Source: Meghimatium bilineatum | Lineage: Eukaryota > Mollusca > Gastropoda > Stylommatophora > Philomycidae | Direction of reading: 5' to 3' | DNA: 64,000 nt | Assembly: GCA_034231615.1 (NCBI GenBank) | Contig: CM067298.1 | Location: 28,116,483-28,180,482 of the forward strand | In this document: in pieces, positions 35,750 through 46,699 of the stretch | Position numbering within the stretch: position 1 is the first letter of the stretch | Layout: every line of letters begins with the position of its first letter | Made by a program: the position numbers and the translations under genes | Notes under the pieces: generated by a model | Databases searched by the model: none | What the model saw: the letters and a program-made list of their open reading frames with translations, nothing else | Told to the model about the DNA's origin: nothing

Positions 35750-36700
35750 GCGTGTTCTGCATACAGAGAACTATACACAGCTCAAATCACACATAATCTG
35801 GTTCCCATTGTTTTAGAATGTATCCACATATAAGTCGCTTGTTTCCCAACAGAGATATTCCAAATGAACTCTAAAATCGAACAAGGAACACATAACAGGT
35901 TAACAATTGCACTACCAACTGAGTTACTACGGCTCTATAATGTTACAATTATATGTAATTTGCAAATGTCAAATATAATAACAATTTGCGCAGACTTGAA
36001 GAACTTGATCGGGCATCAGGAGCATAGTTGCATAGTTTTTAACCACTGACTATCCTGAGCTGTTCATATTTGCAAAATGTGTTAAAACATTGATGGTGTA
36101 ACTTGTACACATATATATGATCTACATATCCAGAAGATAAACAGAGTATACCCTACGTTATCGTGTTCATAAGCACAAAACTACGGTCTGGCTCCGTAGT
36201 GGAAGCCAAGGGTAGTCAAAAATATTATTGAAATACTAATCGAGTGATGGTTTTGCTTGTTTCTTTCCCAGGAATATATTTCAAGGCCTTAATACAGGTC
36301 TTTTGGTTCGAAACGTCGATTATGTCATGTGTATTGTTATTTGTATGATTATATCCTGTGTATAGTTGTGTGTATTATTTCAAGTAAGCATCCGACAGTG
36401 ATAGTGTGTTAGTCGTTGTTCAGTTAAACTTTGTTACCTGTTTCCTACGTGAGTACTTATTTTCATAGTTTTACTAGCAGGATTACTGTTTATTGATTAA
36501 GATATAAAACGTTCTTGTTTCCTTTGTGCAACTGTGTTGAGGGTTGGGCTTCTCTGTAGCTTTGTTGTACCCAGACGACCCCCCCCCCTTTTTTTTCCTC
36601 CACAAAATTACATACTATGGTAAGAAGTCTCCTATTCATAACGGGTCTATATGTGTATGTAGAATAAATGTTAGGCAATTCTGTATGCTTATAGCCGAAC
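35750..36700. other. No gene seen
   Basis: AT-rich, with TTCGAAACGTCG near 36309 and a C-run at 36580-36589. Sequence at 36540-36720 may be untranslated tail of the LINE-D remnant. Confidence 0.4.
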
Positions 36701-36718
36701 TTACAAATAATTATCAAT

Positions 36719-36790
36719 CACGTGCTATGCCGAGTCGCATAAGCGATCATGCTTCTCCACAACTCTCTGTCTTGTGGTGTTAGTTAGTTC
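36719..36790 (-). pseudogene. LINE-D C-terminal fragment
   Basis: The minus strand reads TPQDRELWRSMIAYATRHST then a stop. It is collinear with the C-termini at 18530-18580 and 22262-22330. Only the last ~20 codons survive before SINE-1 begins at 36808. Confidence 0.6.
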
Positions 36791-36807
36791 AGTTTGTTGC
36801 TCATGTG

Positions 36808-37072
36808 TTGCCGGGGCCCGAAAGGGGAGCAAAGAATAGCAACACTGTTTACCTTCCATGCATGTCGTAAAAGGCGACTAAGGAGATTATGAAATGTAGT
36901 TGGCTGTCCCATCCCATATTGGGTCAGTGATCCAAAGCCATGAGAAGTCAGATGTGTCAGGCCGAAAGCGCACATATCGCAGCAATGCTGTAAACTATCG
37001 CACAACGCATTCCGTTCTCTGGACTACATCCTGCTAATCTGCAGGAGTTTGAGAAGGAACGCAGAAGAAGTT
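36808..37072 (+). mobile_element. SINE-1 copy
   Basis: TGTTGCCGGGGCCCGAAAGG, GGAGCAAAGAATAGCAACAC, GTCGTAAAAGGCGACTAAGG, CATATTGGGTCAGTGATCC, CTACATCCTGCTAATCTGCA and GAACGCAGAAGAAG. Near full-length. Within the copy the CATGCTGAAGTC segment is shortened. Confidence 0.92.
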
Positions 37073-37351
37073 CAGTTTGTAACTTATTTTTGTGACACAG
37101 TGACAAGCCATTCAGAAATGTATCTCTTTGTCTTACTCTGCCTCGTATCCCCTTGACATTTCCGGTGGTTACTATATGTTTGTTTTACTGTTCTCATGAC
37201 ATGTTCTAAAACTCTTGATTGTCTTCCGGCAAAAAAGTATCACAGAAAATGAATATGTTTCTTTGGTGATATTCGATAAACGGATTTTCAATTGAAAGCA
37301 ATGGCAAACTACACGAGTAATGTGCATAGAATCATGTTTCAAGATAACACA

Positions 37352-37636
37352 CACCCGTGTGTTGCCGTGGCACGAAAGGGGAGCAAAAAATAGCAACACT
37401 ATTTACCTTCCAGGCATGTCGTAAAAGGCGACTAAGGAGGTTATGGGATGGAGTTGGCTGTCCCATCCCATATAGGGTCAGTGACCCAAAGCCGTGCTGA
37501 AGTCGGATTTGTCAGGCCGAAAGGCGCAGACATCGCAGCAATGCTGTAAACCATGACACAACGCATTCCGTTCTCCGGACTACATCCTGCTAATCTGCCG
37601 GAGTTTGAGAACGAACGCAAAGAAGAAGAAGAAGAT
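37352..37636 (+). mobile_element. SINE-1 copy, best preserved
   Basis: TGTTGCCGTGGCACGAAAGG, GTCGTAAAAGGCGACTAAGG, CATATAGGGTCAGTGACCC, GGCCGAAAGGCGCAGACATC, TTCTCCGGACTACATCCTGC and GAACGCAAAGAAGAAGAAGA. It includes every conserved block and a long GAA tail. It lies in the same orientation as the copy at 36808, only about 280 bp apart. Confidence 0.93.
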
Positions 37637-38330
37637 AACACAGACCGCATTCCGGTCGCCGTTCGCAAAAATACCATCAAGGTAGCAACACTGACCGTAA
37701 GAACAAATAATTATACTGAATAAGAAATATGTCTTACCAATACCTAGCACTGCTAATAAAAATATGAGTACAACAATTACAATAAAATTAATAAGGAGGA
37801 AAGCGATCGATGTTTAAATCTAAGATCGAAGATGTATGAACGAACATATATATAATAATAATAAAACAACATAATACAACATCAAAAAAACATTAGTTTA
37901 AAAACATATTTTTAAAACAATAATATTTTCTCCATAACCGAGTGTCCAATCGCGTCAAAGTCTGCTACCATTTGGTGGTATCAAAATCGACTATTTTTGA
38001 GCACACAGTTCATATGACTGTATGACATCAATACGGCCAATAATCTGAGTTAATTTTGCTCTTCTGTTCAGTAATTGCCTCTAATGATTGATGTAGCTAG
38101 GTAGTTCTGTTTTTATACGCTCATGCTTTTAACCACGGTAAATCGATTTTGACCTGTTTGTCTGTCTCCTGTTTTCCTAAACAATTTTAATATGATAGTT
38201 TTCTTCATTCTGTTCTCTTTGTGTTAAATGTGATAATGTCTTCAAGGTCATCTACGATTACTTATAAGCTTAGTTGTTATTTTGTTGTACTCGGTAAAGA
38301 AAGGAAAGATGTGTTGTTGATTGTGTGCTT
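37637..38330. other. No gene seen
   Basis: AT-rich sequence between SINE-1 and the 36-bp array. Confidence 0.45.
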
Positions 38331-38332
38331 GT

Positions 38333-38697
38333 CTGACTTGGAATTATTTCCAATACTGAAGCTTATAGGTGACTTGAAATTATTTCCAATACTGAAGCTT
38401 ATAGGTGACTTGGAATTATTTCCAATACTGAAGCTTATAGGTGACCTGAAATTATTTCCAATACTGAAGCTTATAGGTGACTTGGAATTATTTCCAATAC
38501 TGAAGCTTATAGGTGACTTGGAATTATTTCCAATACTGAAGCTTATAGGTGACTTGGAATTATTTCCAATACTGACGCTTATAGGTGACTTGGAATTATT
38601 TCCAATACTGAAGCTTATAGGTGACTTGGAATTATTTCCAATACTGAAGCTTATATGTGACTTGGAATTATTTCCAATACTGAAGCTTATAAGTAGC
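38333..38697. repeat. 36-bp minisatellite, ~10 copies
   Basis: Units GACTTGGAATTATTTCCAAT + ACTGAAGCTTATAGGT. Each holds the small inverted repeat TTGGAA-TTAT-TTCCAA. Since 36 is divisible by three and the unit lacks stops, both strands carry ORFs (plus: GDLELFPILKLI per unit, 162 residues in all). Confidence 0.97.
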
Positions 38698-38719
38698 ATA
38701 TCCTATTAAAGACGTAGCA

Positions 38720-38890
38720 ATCAACCCAACATTGTTTGGCTGTGGTAATTTTCTAGGCAATATAAAAACGTTCAGTAGTTTGCTATTGCTTTCTGAATGT
38801 TCCGGATGTACAGTTGCCTGTCGCGGGGATCGAACTCGGTACCTTGGCCGTCATAGACGCGCTGTACTACTTCGCCACAGAGCCGGAAAT
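38720..38890 (-). mobile_element. SINE-3 copy
   Basis: AATTTTCTAGGCAATA, GCTATTGCTTTCTGAATG, CAGTTGCCTGTCGCGGGGAT, CGAACTCGGTACCTTGG and CTACTTCGCCACAGAGCC. In reverse complement the head reads GGCTCTGTGGCGAAGTAGT (A-box-like) and GAGTTCGATCCCC (a near-perfect B box), so it is tRNA-derived. Confidence 0.85.
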
Positions 38891-41030
38891 TGAAGCTTAG
38901 TAACAGCTAAATGCTGAGGTAAACACAGGAATAAACAAACTAGAATAACAATTTTACGGATTCCTGCACAAGTTACAAGATACAGTCAAGTTTATTTTTT
39001 TTAAAACAACATATATAAGTATATTACAACCGAACGATAGATGTAAAAACTAACAATGTGAGTAGATATCTCTGCATTTAAATTATTATTTATTAATTTT
39101 TTTGTATTTTTTTTTTAGGTAGTTATGTCTCGGGTTGTTAGAATTTAGTCCTTTGAGCAATGTAATACGTATAAATCAGAATCGCTCAAAATCTATTAAA
39201 ACATATAGATGAGTGACTTTATTTACTGGGTTTTTCATGTTCTCCGCCCCTTTCAACAAAGCAACATATATTATGCTTAAGTCCGTTTCTTCAAGTGATA
39301 ATCCGCGACCACTCGCTAAATAAAACAGCAGAATAAAAACAAAGCAGGATTAACCTTCTTATGTGATGTTTTTGATTATTGCTTACTTTGATTGATTATT
39401 GATTATTGCTAGTTTCATTGGTCACTATTTATATACTTTGTGTTGTCCAGGTGTCGCCTGCCAACACCGGCCAACGAAATAAACTCGAATAATCTAAAAT
39501 ATGACTCAAACGACTTGATTGAATTCGGTTGGTTTTCTATTGGTAAATGTCACGAATTATCCATAAGGATCTCTGAAAAAAATCACTGGTATTTAAGATA
39601 TGATTATGTAGGATCTGATCAGTGATCTTTTGAGTGCAAGGCAAACAGCTAATGACTATAATTTGAAGCTACGGAGTTACGTGCAATGAGTTGTACTCTT
39701 GGTTATGTTCGATGTTGTACTCTTTCCATATCACCCTCCTAATCACTTTCCATGATCATCCTCATGAGTGATTAGGAGGATATTATTACGTAAGACCCTT
39801 GACGTTACTATAAGAAAACAATGCTACTCCAAGTCAACGTTTTATATTCGACATTGGAGACTTCAATGGGACAAGTTTTATAGTGTCGATACAGTTTTCG
39901 GTGCTCTTTAAAACTTTAAGAGCTTTTAAAATGAAGTAAAAAATAACTTCTCCCAATACCATACGAACGATGTTAGGTCGTGACCGTCGACACACTTATA
40001 AGACCTTTCAACAGTCAATGTAAACATGATCTGAAAAGTCCATTTTGATTATTCTAGTGAATTTATTTTATCGGTTTTGGCTTTTTTATTTTGGCATGTG
40101 ACTCTAAATATATAAACAGTGACCAACGAAATACACGAAAAAAATGGAACGAATGAAGTTATAATTATTTCTGTACTAAGGTCTTCTATTTTGCAGTTGC
40201 AGACGGTCTTTAATAACTGGCTTGCCAATCAATAAAGCTTTCCCACCATTGTTCTAAATATTTATAAGTTTTTCACTTTCTCATCTTTTCCTGTGGATTC
40301 TAAAAAAAAAATGTCTGTCTCAGAATGTTTTCCATTGGTATTAATGTATCTTCTATTCATCTCCAGCGACTAGAATAGCTTCTCGGGTTCTTTATCTACT
40401 TATGTTTGTTATTTTATTGCATTAGATATGAAGATGCCAAAGTCCGTTCAAATAAACATGTCAATAAAAAGGAATGTATCTATGAGATTCCTTCGTTACC
40501 ACATATACCAGCCACTATGGTTGTTAGGCTGTGTTCAGAGATTTTAGAGTGGAGTTTGAGAACTACTAGATTATACATCTGACATACTTATCATTAACTA
40601 TTTCCTGTGTCAGAATCTGACTTTTTATCCTGTCTACAGTTTCCGTTTCTAACGACTCTTAACGCCTGCAAGATGTTCGCTACGTTGACGTTTTGACTCG
40701 TTCTGCTTGTTGCTACTCAAATGAACGAAACACAGTCTAACAAACACACTATTCGACAAATCAAATTGTTAGCCGACAGGCAGACATCTTTTTCATTCTT
40801 TATTCTTTTCCCTGGAGACAAACTGTCAATAATTTCATTTTCTTTGGAACGCATAACATTTCTCTGGAGTAACGTAGGAATATTAACAGGAAAATATATA
40901 CCTTTCGTATGGAAAATACAATAGTATTTTTCCAACTTGTAAAAACTGAATTTTACAAAACTACTTCTTGAATTTATGTTCATAGTTGTCTGTATTGTTT
41001 AGTAGAGTTCCAGTTTTGCGGCGTTACATG
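38891..41030. other. Longest stretch without recognised features
   Basis: About 2.1 kb of AT-rich sequence with short ORFs only. One perfect 13-bp inverted repeat lies at 39735-39747/39767-39779 (CCTCCTAATCACT). Confidence 0.5.
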
Positions 41031-42591
41031 AGACTTCCTTTTTACTCATTTGATCCCTCCAATGATATCGAAGGCAACTCCTCTTGTGTCACGATCACCA
41101 TCATCAGGTAGCATATCTTGAACAGCATGTAGCAGTCATCACAGCCTTTGCAAATTTCTATCTTTAGCAAGTCTTTCTGCTACTGCTATTGTCATGTTCA
41201 AGTGGTCTTTGATGTCTTGCGTCCATTTTCTTCTTGGTCTGCCTCTTGTTAATTTCCATGGCATCATTCCCGCCTTTATTATTTTCTCTGGACCGTCATG
41301 GCGTTTGACATGGCCAAAATATTGTAGTTTTCTGGAAAGAACCATGCTGTTTAGCCAGTTTTATTTTACATTCATTTCTCTTAAGGTGGCTACAATAGTG
41401 ATCTTTTCCGTACATGTTATTCTGAGGATTTTTCTGTATAATTTTGTTTCAAATGCTGCTATTTTAATTTTCAAATTGTTGGTGATTGTCCTGGATTCAC
41501 ACACATATATTACCACTAGAAATAAGTAGGTTCTTAGGAATGTTAGTTTTGTTATTTTGCAGCATCTCAGAAATGTATTTTATTTGTATCATTTTCTTTG
41601 ATGCGATAGCCAACCTCCGTCTGACAACTTCATATCAATCCCCGTTATTGTTGATAAGAGAACTAAGGTATTCAAAACTGGTGACTCTAATTCACTGTTT
41701 CTGATTCTGATTGACAACTTACTAGTGGTTATATCGCTTGTCATAATCTTAGTCTTGTTTCCATTCAGAAATAGGTTTTGTTTTTCACTATGTTCTTTTA
41801 TGGAGTTTCAGAGATGTTGGAGACCAGCTTGACTGTGTGTTAATAATGCTGTATCGTCAGCATATCTTAGTTTTGGTATATCTTGACCTCCGATGTTGAG
41901 TGACTCACAGTTATTTCTCTGTTGATCGTTATTTTTACATTCCTCATATTTTTCTCTGCATAAATGTTGAAGAGATATGGTGATAGGACACATCCTTGTC
42001 TTACTCCTTTTTCCACGCTTAACCAATCAGATGTTTCACTATTTATTCTCACCGCTGCTTGCTGATCTTGATATAATGTTTTTATGTGGCGGTTTATTTG
42101 TAGCAGGAATCCCATGTCCTTCATGGTGTTTCAAAGTTTTTAATGTTGTACACAATAGAATACATTGGCGTAGTAAATAAAGCATGTGTAGATATCGACA
42201 TTAAACTCTCTGCATTTCTCTATGTTTCTGCGCATATTGAAAATATGGTCTCTGGTGCAAGTGCCCTTTTTGAAACATGTCTGTGCTTCATTTTACTCTT
42301 CTTCTGGCTTATGTTGCACTCTTTTCATGATGATACTAAGTAGTATGTTGCTGGCGTGACTGATCAGCACAATGGTTCTGTTGTTGATGGATAGTGTAGA
42401 TTTCCCCTCTTCGGTAGCGGTATGTAGACTAATCATATCCAATACTTGGGACAATCTTTACGTATCCAAATCGTAGTGCAGAATGTGAGATAAATGATGA
42501 TGGTAGTGTCTCCTCCTGCCTGGATAATCTTGACTGTTATATTATCACAAAATGGAGATAACCCTCTCTTCAGGTTTAATGGCCCATCTGC

Positions 42592-42601
42592 CTTCATTTA
42601 A
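42592..42601. repeat. Target-site duplication of SINE-2 (left)
   Basis: CTTCATTTAA, repeated exactly at 42868-42877 on the other side of the SINE. Confidence 0.85.
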
Positions 42602-42867
42602 GGGAAGCCGCGTTAGCGCACTGGCTTCGCATATGAGTGGTCCTGGGTTCATTCCCCGGCTGAGGCGGAAATGTTTTCAGATCGCAACTGCTCCCAGGTC
42701 GACCCAGCCTTAAATGGGTACCGGATTAATCCGGGAAGTAAAGACTGCGAGGGAGAGGAGATGGCTACCGCCCTCATTTGCAGAGCCTGTGAAATGTGAG
42801 ATCGCTAAACATCTCACACCCCTACAGCATTAATAAATGCTATGGGTTACTTTACTTTACTTTTTTA
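42602..42867 (+). mobile_element. SINE-2, complete, 266 bp
   Basis: tRNA-derived head with TTAGCGCACTGG (A-box-like) and CTGGGTTCATTCCCCGG (B-box-like). The core is CGACCCAGCCTTAAATGGGT followed by ACCGGATTAATCC. The body contains GAGATGGCTACCGCCCTCAT and the 3' tail is TTTACTTTACTTTTTTA. Both sides carry the direct repeat CTTCATTTAA. The sequence around it is one interrupted LINE-B, so SINE-2 moved after LINE-B. Confidence 0.92.
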
Positions 42868-42877
42868 CTTCATTTAA
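42868..42877. repeat. Target-site duplication of SINE-2 (right)
   Basis: CTTCATTTAA, identical to 42592-42601. Confidence 0.85.
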
Positions 42878-43329
42878 ACTAGGTTCTGGTTCTATTTTAC
42901 TGTTATTTTGGGTGTTTTTATCAGTGTTTTTGTGGAATTTCCTCATACATCCCCTTATACTGTTCATACCATCTTTGCAGGATATCTTTGTTTTCTGTCT
43001 ATTTGTTACAATGTTTGTCTTGAATGATGTTTAGTGCTGGCTTGAAACCGTCTGTTTGAGTTATAATCTCTTTAAACCTACTATCACGTCTTCCTTGTTT
43101 GTTCATCTCCTCTTTCTTGTCGCAGGACTCCAGTATATATTTGTTTGTGTCCTGTCTTGTATTCTTCCTTATTTTCTTGGTGATTTCTTTTTTATCATGA
43201 TAACGGACAGGAAAAGTAGTGCAGATAAATTGGGAATCATCTTTTTAACGTCAAGCGTTTGTGTTTTCCTTTTCTCTTTTATTGGCTGCCAATACAAAGC
43301 ATACAAAAAGTGACAAATGAAAATCATGG

Positions 43330-43610
43330 GACACATCAAATTCATCACATGAAAAGGTTTTAAAATAGACCAAGATACATGGGAAGAACGTGTACAAAAT
43401 AGAACTACATGTCGCTGTACAGTAAAACAAAAGACGCAACATCTTGTTAAAACATGACAAATGCAGCTGCTTAACAGTGAAGAGTAGCTAGAAGTTAATG
43501 GGTAGACCAAAAACCATATACAGTGCTCATTTCATGCCGAACTGTTCAATGACATTTGCGGCCAGAATATAGCTTATTAGCCATCTACAAATTCGTAATC
43601 AAGGAAATAA
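43330..43610 (+). pseudogene. LINE-C fragment
   Basis: Plus-strand frames approximate RPRYMGRTCTK with an alternative frame reading DTWEERAQNRTTWRCTVKQK. This aligns with TLEELAHNRSTWRFTVKKSA at 46.5 kb, the segment between RT and the C-terminal finger. The finger itself is not recognisable. It abuts the 5' limit of the minus-strand LINE-B fragment. Confidence 0.6.
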
Positions 43611-43869
43611 CTATAACTGGATTTCAAAAGCGGATGTAAGAAATGGTTATCATCACTTGTTATTGACGAACATATTATTATTTTCCCTGTTTTCTCCCAT
43701 GATGCATGCCATTTATTGTTCTCCTATAGCTGTCATGTTTTCTCCCATGTCTCATACCATTTATTGTACTGCTATATTTAGAAAGTTGGCTCTGTGTAGG
43801 TCCTCAATGTTGGTAACTTTATCCTGACTATGTAACATTCAAAATGTTTCATAAACCTCCTAAATGAAA

Positions 43870-44310
43870 TATGTTCGACCTCTATTCTTGTTACAAGTAT
43901 GGGGGTTCATGTTTGACACTTAATACAGAAGAGCAATAAGTATGCATGCCTGGTAAAGAGATATAGTTTTCTCCATTGTCAACTTCTTGTTGTTCTATGT
44001 TCTTTTTTATTATCTACCAAAACATTTTCAGAGTTTCTAATGCGCGCACTTATGTCTTCGTCAAGTGAGAATTGTGTGATGTCTGTGGATCCTAGTAGGT
44101 TAAAGCTGTAAACTGATTCAAGTTGCAAATTGTACAGCATAATTCTCGGTGATGTAACATTATTTTAACAAAATAGCATAGATTTCTTGACGTTTATTGA
44201 TGGCGAGAATAAGTCACAGTGCCATACCACAGTTGCTAAGATCTTGCAGTACGGTTTCATGTTGATCAACTAGGACTGCATCGTTATGAATATGATTGTT
44301 CTGATCAGAA
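43870..44310 (-). pseudogene. LINE RT fragment (post-YADD region), probably LINE-C
   Basis: The minus strand from 44310 reads NHIHNDAVLVDQHETVLQDL (a degraded YADD(A)VLV neighbourhood). Broken LAINKRQE and YNLQL-like blocks follow, then NNKKLTMEKTISLYQACIL. This order fits the RT thumb region before the LRRILG block, as seen at 13.7-14.0 kb. At least five stops are present. Confidence 0.6.
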
Positions 44311-44870
44311 CTAATTTAGTTTCTTTGCTGCTTCCTTGCTGAAAAATTGTTCGCTTGGGCTAATTTTAATGTTGCTACAATTTTCGAAGTACTAAAACAT
44401 TGCATAACTTTACTTACATTAATCATTTGCTATGTATTGCCCATTGTTTCCTATTTGTCGAATGTTATGGACATTCTCATCAATGAGTGTTAATGCACTA
44501 ATGTAAAAATTGTAGCACACAATCAACCTGGGAAGAAATTTGACATTTTAGTCAAACTGTCAAAAAACGCATATTTCCTGTTAATGAGTTGCAGAGAGAG
44601 ATTTTGTAGCTGTGTTATAAGGCCGCATGTGTCGATTTATCTACATATGCAAAATGTATAGAATGCTCGCTTACTTCATTTTAAAAAAAAATTGTACAGT
44701 TTCCTGCTGTCGTGTAAATCTGCATTATCAAAGATTTGGTATCGATGAAATGGTTTTATATTAGGTGTATGCACGCAATTAAAACATCAATTCATTACTC
44801 CTGCTACCTCCTGCATACCAGCATAAATCAGTGAGAGTTGGTTCTTTTTGACGGTGTGAGGATGTGGTTA
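44311..44870. other. No gene seen
   Basis: AT-rich, no recognisable content. Confidence 0.4.
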
Positions 44871-44879
44871 AAAGATTTG

Positions 44880-45370
44880 CGACGATAAGAACAGGACGTA
44901 TAATATACGTGTAATATCAGCAAGATCAAAACAAGCTGAAAACTTATAAAACGTTACATCTATTCTATGTGGTTAGTATAGCTCAGAAACAAATAAACAA
45001 TTAGAAGTCAGAAATGATGCCTTTGAGATATGGATACATAGAAGAATAGAGAGAACATAGTGAAAAGATAAGCAAACAAACAAAGGGGTTCTGATGTGAC
45101 GTAATATGAAGAAAGAATTATTAAAGTAAATAAGGATCACGCAAATAAAATAATTTTTGACATATTAAAAGATATGACACCTTGTTGAAGACCTTACTTG
45201 AGGGTAAAGTCAAAGGGAGGTGAGATAGGCAGAGATACAAGTGGGAGAGTAACATCCCAAGATGGCCAGGTTACAGTCTAGCAGATTGCACCACCAAAAC
45301 AAGAGACAGGGGATGTTGGAAGTCTGTTGCAGCCAACCTACGTTGCGTATAAAGCACTTAATGATGATTA
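44880..45370 (+). pseudogene. LINE C-terminal fragment, family unclear
   Basis: Plus frames give SEMMPLRYGYIEE and, out of frame, NAFEMWIYRR-like sequence. KVKGR-DRQRYKWESNIPRW, DCTTKTRDRGCWKSVAANLR and a stop follow. The succession (variable, EMW.YRR, RGR.R.KW, DR..W..V...L) is the usual RT C-terminal architecture. Assignment to A-D is uncertain. Confidence 0.55.
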
Positions 45371-45374
45371 GCAA

Positions 45375-46085
45375 TTTAGTTTATTCTTTTGAAATTTGAT
45401 ACAAAACATGGTAGAACATTAAAATAAAATATTTAAAAAAATCTTTTTTGTTTATTTTATAAACACTTGTATTGTTTTTTTTTACTGTATCCTGAAGAAG
45501 GCCTACTGATCGATACGTCGGGTTTTATTTTATCGTTTTTCTGTAAACGTTTTATTACAGCTGCCAATGTAGCCTTATATATTGACATACGAATTGCATT
45601 CAGTTTCACCTCAGTCACACTGTTGTTTCTAAAAACTGCATTGACTCTGATCTTGTGTAATCTGCCATCCTAATACAAAGTAATAATTATAGAAAAATAT
45701 GATGAAAAGACATAGAGGATGGACATTATTTTATTTGAGTTTACCCGTATGTACCCCGCCCCTCTAGTCGAATCAGCTCGCAGCGTGCTAAGAGTAGAAC
45801 ATAGCCCTCTATCGCCGGAAATTATGCACAAGGCGTCATGACCCGACTTGATACCAAAACTAGATATGTTTGCACACGACTAAATGGTACTTTTCTTTGA
45901 AGGTGATAAGATAAACGATAAATTTATCATGACTAGAGTGCATCAATTCTAAATCAAAATTAGTCATCGTTTATCTTTGGGGACAAACAAATAGTAAGTT
46001 TAACTATCAAACTATTGGTCGTTTCTTCAAGAATACTTATTCTAGCTGCTAACAAAGTTCTTTCCGTATGAAATAATCCACTAAC
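45375..46085. other. No gene seen
   Basis: Contains CTGAAGAAGGCCTACTGATC and GATACGTCGGG near 45490-45520, a short motif recalled at 36309 and 26630. ORFs are unsupported. Confidence 0.4.
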
Positions 46086-46094
46086 CACAGTATA

Positions 46095-46206
46095 ATTACA
46101 TGAGTGTATACTAGAAAGAGGTTTATACTCTAAAGAGTGTATACTAGAAATAGGTTTATACTCTACAGATTGTATACTAGAAAGAGGTGTATACTCAAAA
46201 GAGTGT
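46095..46206. repeat. ~34-bp tandem repeat split by LINE-C
   Basis: GTGTATACTAGAAAGAGGTT + TATACTCTAAAGA repeated three times. One further partial unit (AAAGAGTGTATACTAGACA) lies beyond the LINE-C insertion at 46682-46700. Confidence 0.9.
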
Positions 46207-46681
46207 TGTGTGTTCGTCCATCACAAGTGATAATGACCATTTTTACATCCACTTTTGAAAATTCCGTTAGAGTTATGACCATACATAATAGTTCGTAGAT
46301 GGCTAATGAGGCCTTTTTGAGCTGTATATGTTCTTGGACAGTTCGGACATGGAATCACGACTATAGGCGGATTGTGATATATCCGTGGCTTTCTAGTTAT
46401 TCTCCGCTGTTGGGCATTTCTCTTCTTTTTACAAGATGATGCGCTCTTTTTCACTGTAAAGCGCCATGTAGATCTATTATGTGCAAGCTCTTCCAATGTG
46501 TCTTGGTCTATTTCAAACACTTGCAGTGAGGTCTTTAACGAGCGCTTCTTTTTGCCACCTTGAGATCGTTTACCCTTCTCCAGCTCACCATAGAGACGTA
46601 TCTTTAGCAAGCGATAGTTTGGCATACGTACCAAATAACCTGTCCAACGAATCTGTGTCTGCATCAGGATAGTGTCGATCT
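46207..46681 (-). pseudogene. LINE-C 3' end, open frame of 147 codons
   Basis: The minus strand is open over 46221-46664. It reads TQIRWTGYLVRMPNYRLLKI, LYGELEKGKRSQGGKKKRS, TSLQVFEIDQDTLEELAHNR, then IPCPNCPRTYTAQKGLISHL, a C2H2-like finger (CPNC...H). It ends near the family 3' terminus. This is the C-terminal domain of a CR1/Rex-type polyprotein by resemblance; the exact clade is unresolved. No RT core is present. It is flanked by AAAGAGTGT at 46198-46206 and 46682-46690, which could be a target duplication or simply minisatellite units. Confidence 0.85.
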
Positions 46682-46699
46682 AAAGAGTGTATACTAGAC

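Larger units (their letters stand above)
41110..43310 (-). pseudogene. LINE-B RT region, interrupted by SINE-2
   Basis: Minus strand, read from the right. The linker segment is IRKNTRQDTNKYILESCDKK (43.1-43.2 kb). A SINE-2 insertion at 42602-42867 follows. RT blocks then appear: DNITVKIIQAGGDTT, RDHIFNMRRNIEKCREF, FIDYANVFYCVQH (catalytic Asp block, cf. CFIDYTKAFDCVNH at 55.6 kb), KGVRQGCVLSPYLFNIYAE and LRYADDTALL (YADD box). The C-terminus is QYFGHVKRHDGPEK plus TRGRPRRKWTQDIKDHLN. Frames change many times, so it is dead. The endonuclease is missing. Overall it resembles RTE-type elements. Confidence 0.85.

Noticed and set aside
38221-38709. 162-residue plus ORF and 140-residue minus ORF
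   Set aside because: Both arise from the 36-bp array; being open on both strands points to unit length rather than selection.
38820-38890. Possible tRNA gene on minus strand
   Set aside because: Good B box, but it continues into the SINE-3 body, which recurs at 26800 and 54536.
42602-42670. Possible tRNA gene
   Set aside because: A/B-box-like elements are present, but there is no closed acceptor stem and the body, tail and target duplication identify a SINE.
43056-43510. ORFs on both strands over 43.1-43.5 kb
   Set aside because: Explained by the 5' part of the minus-strand LINE-B remnant and the adjoining LINE-C fragment; the listed frames are mostly not the LINE frames.
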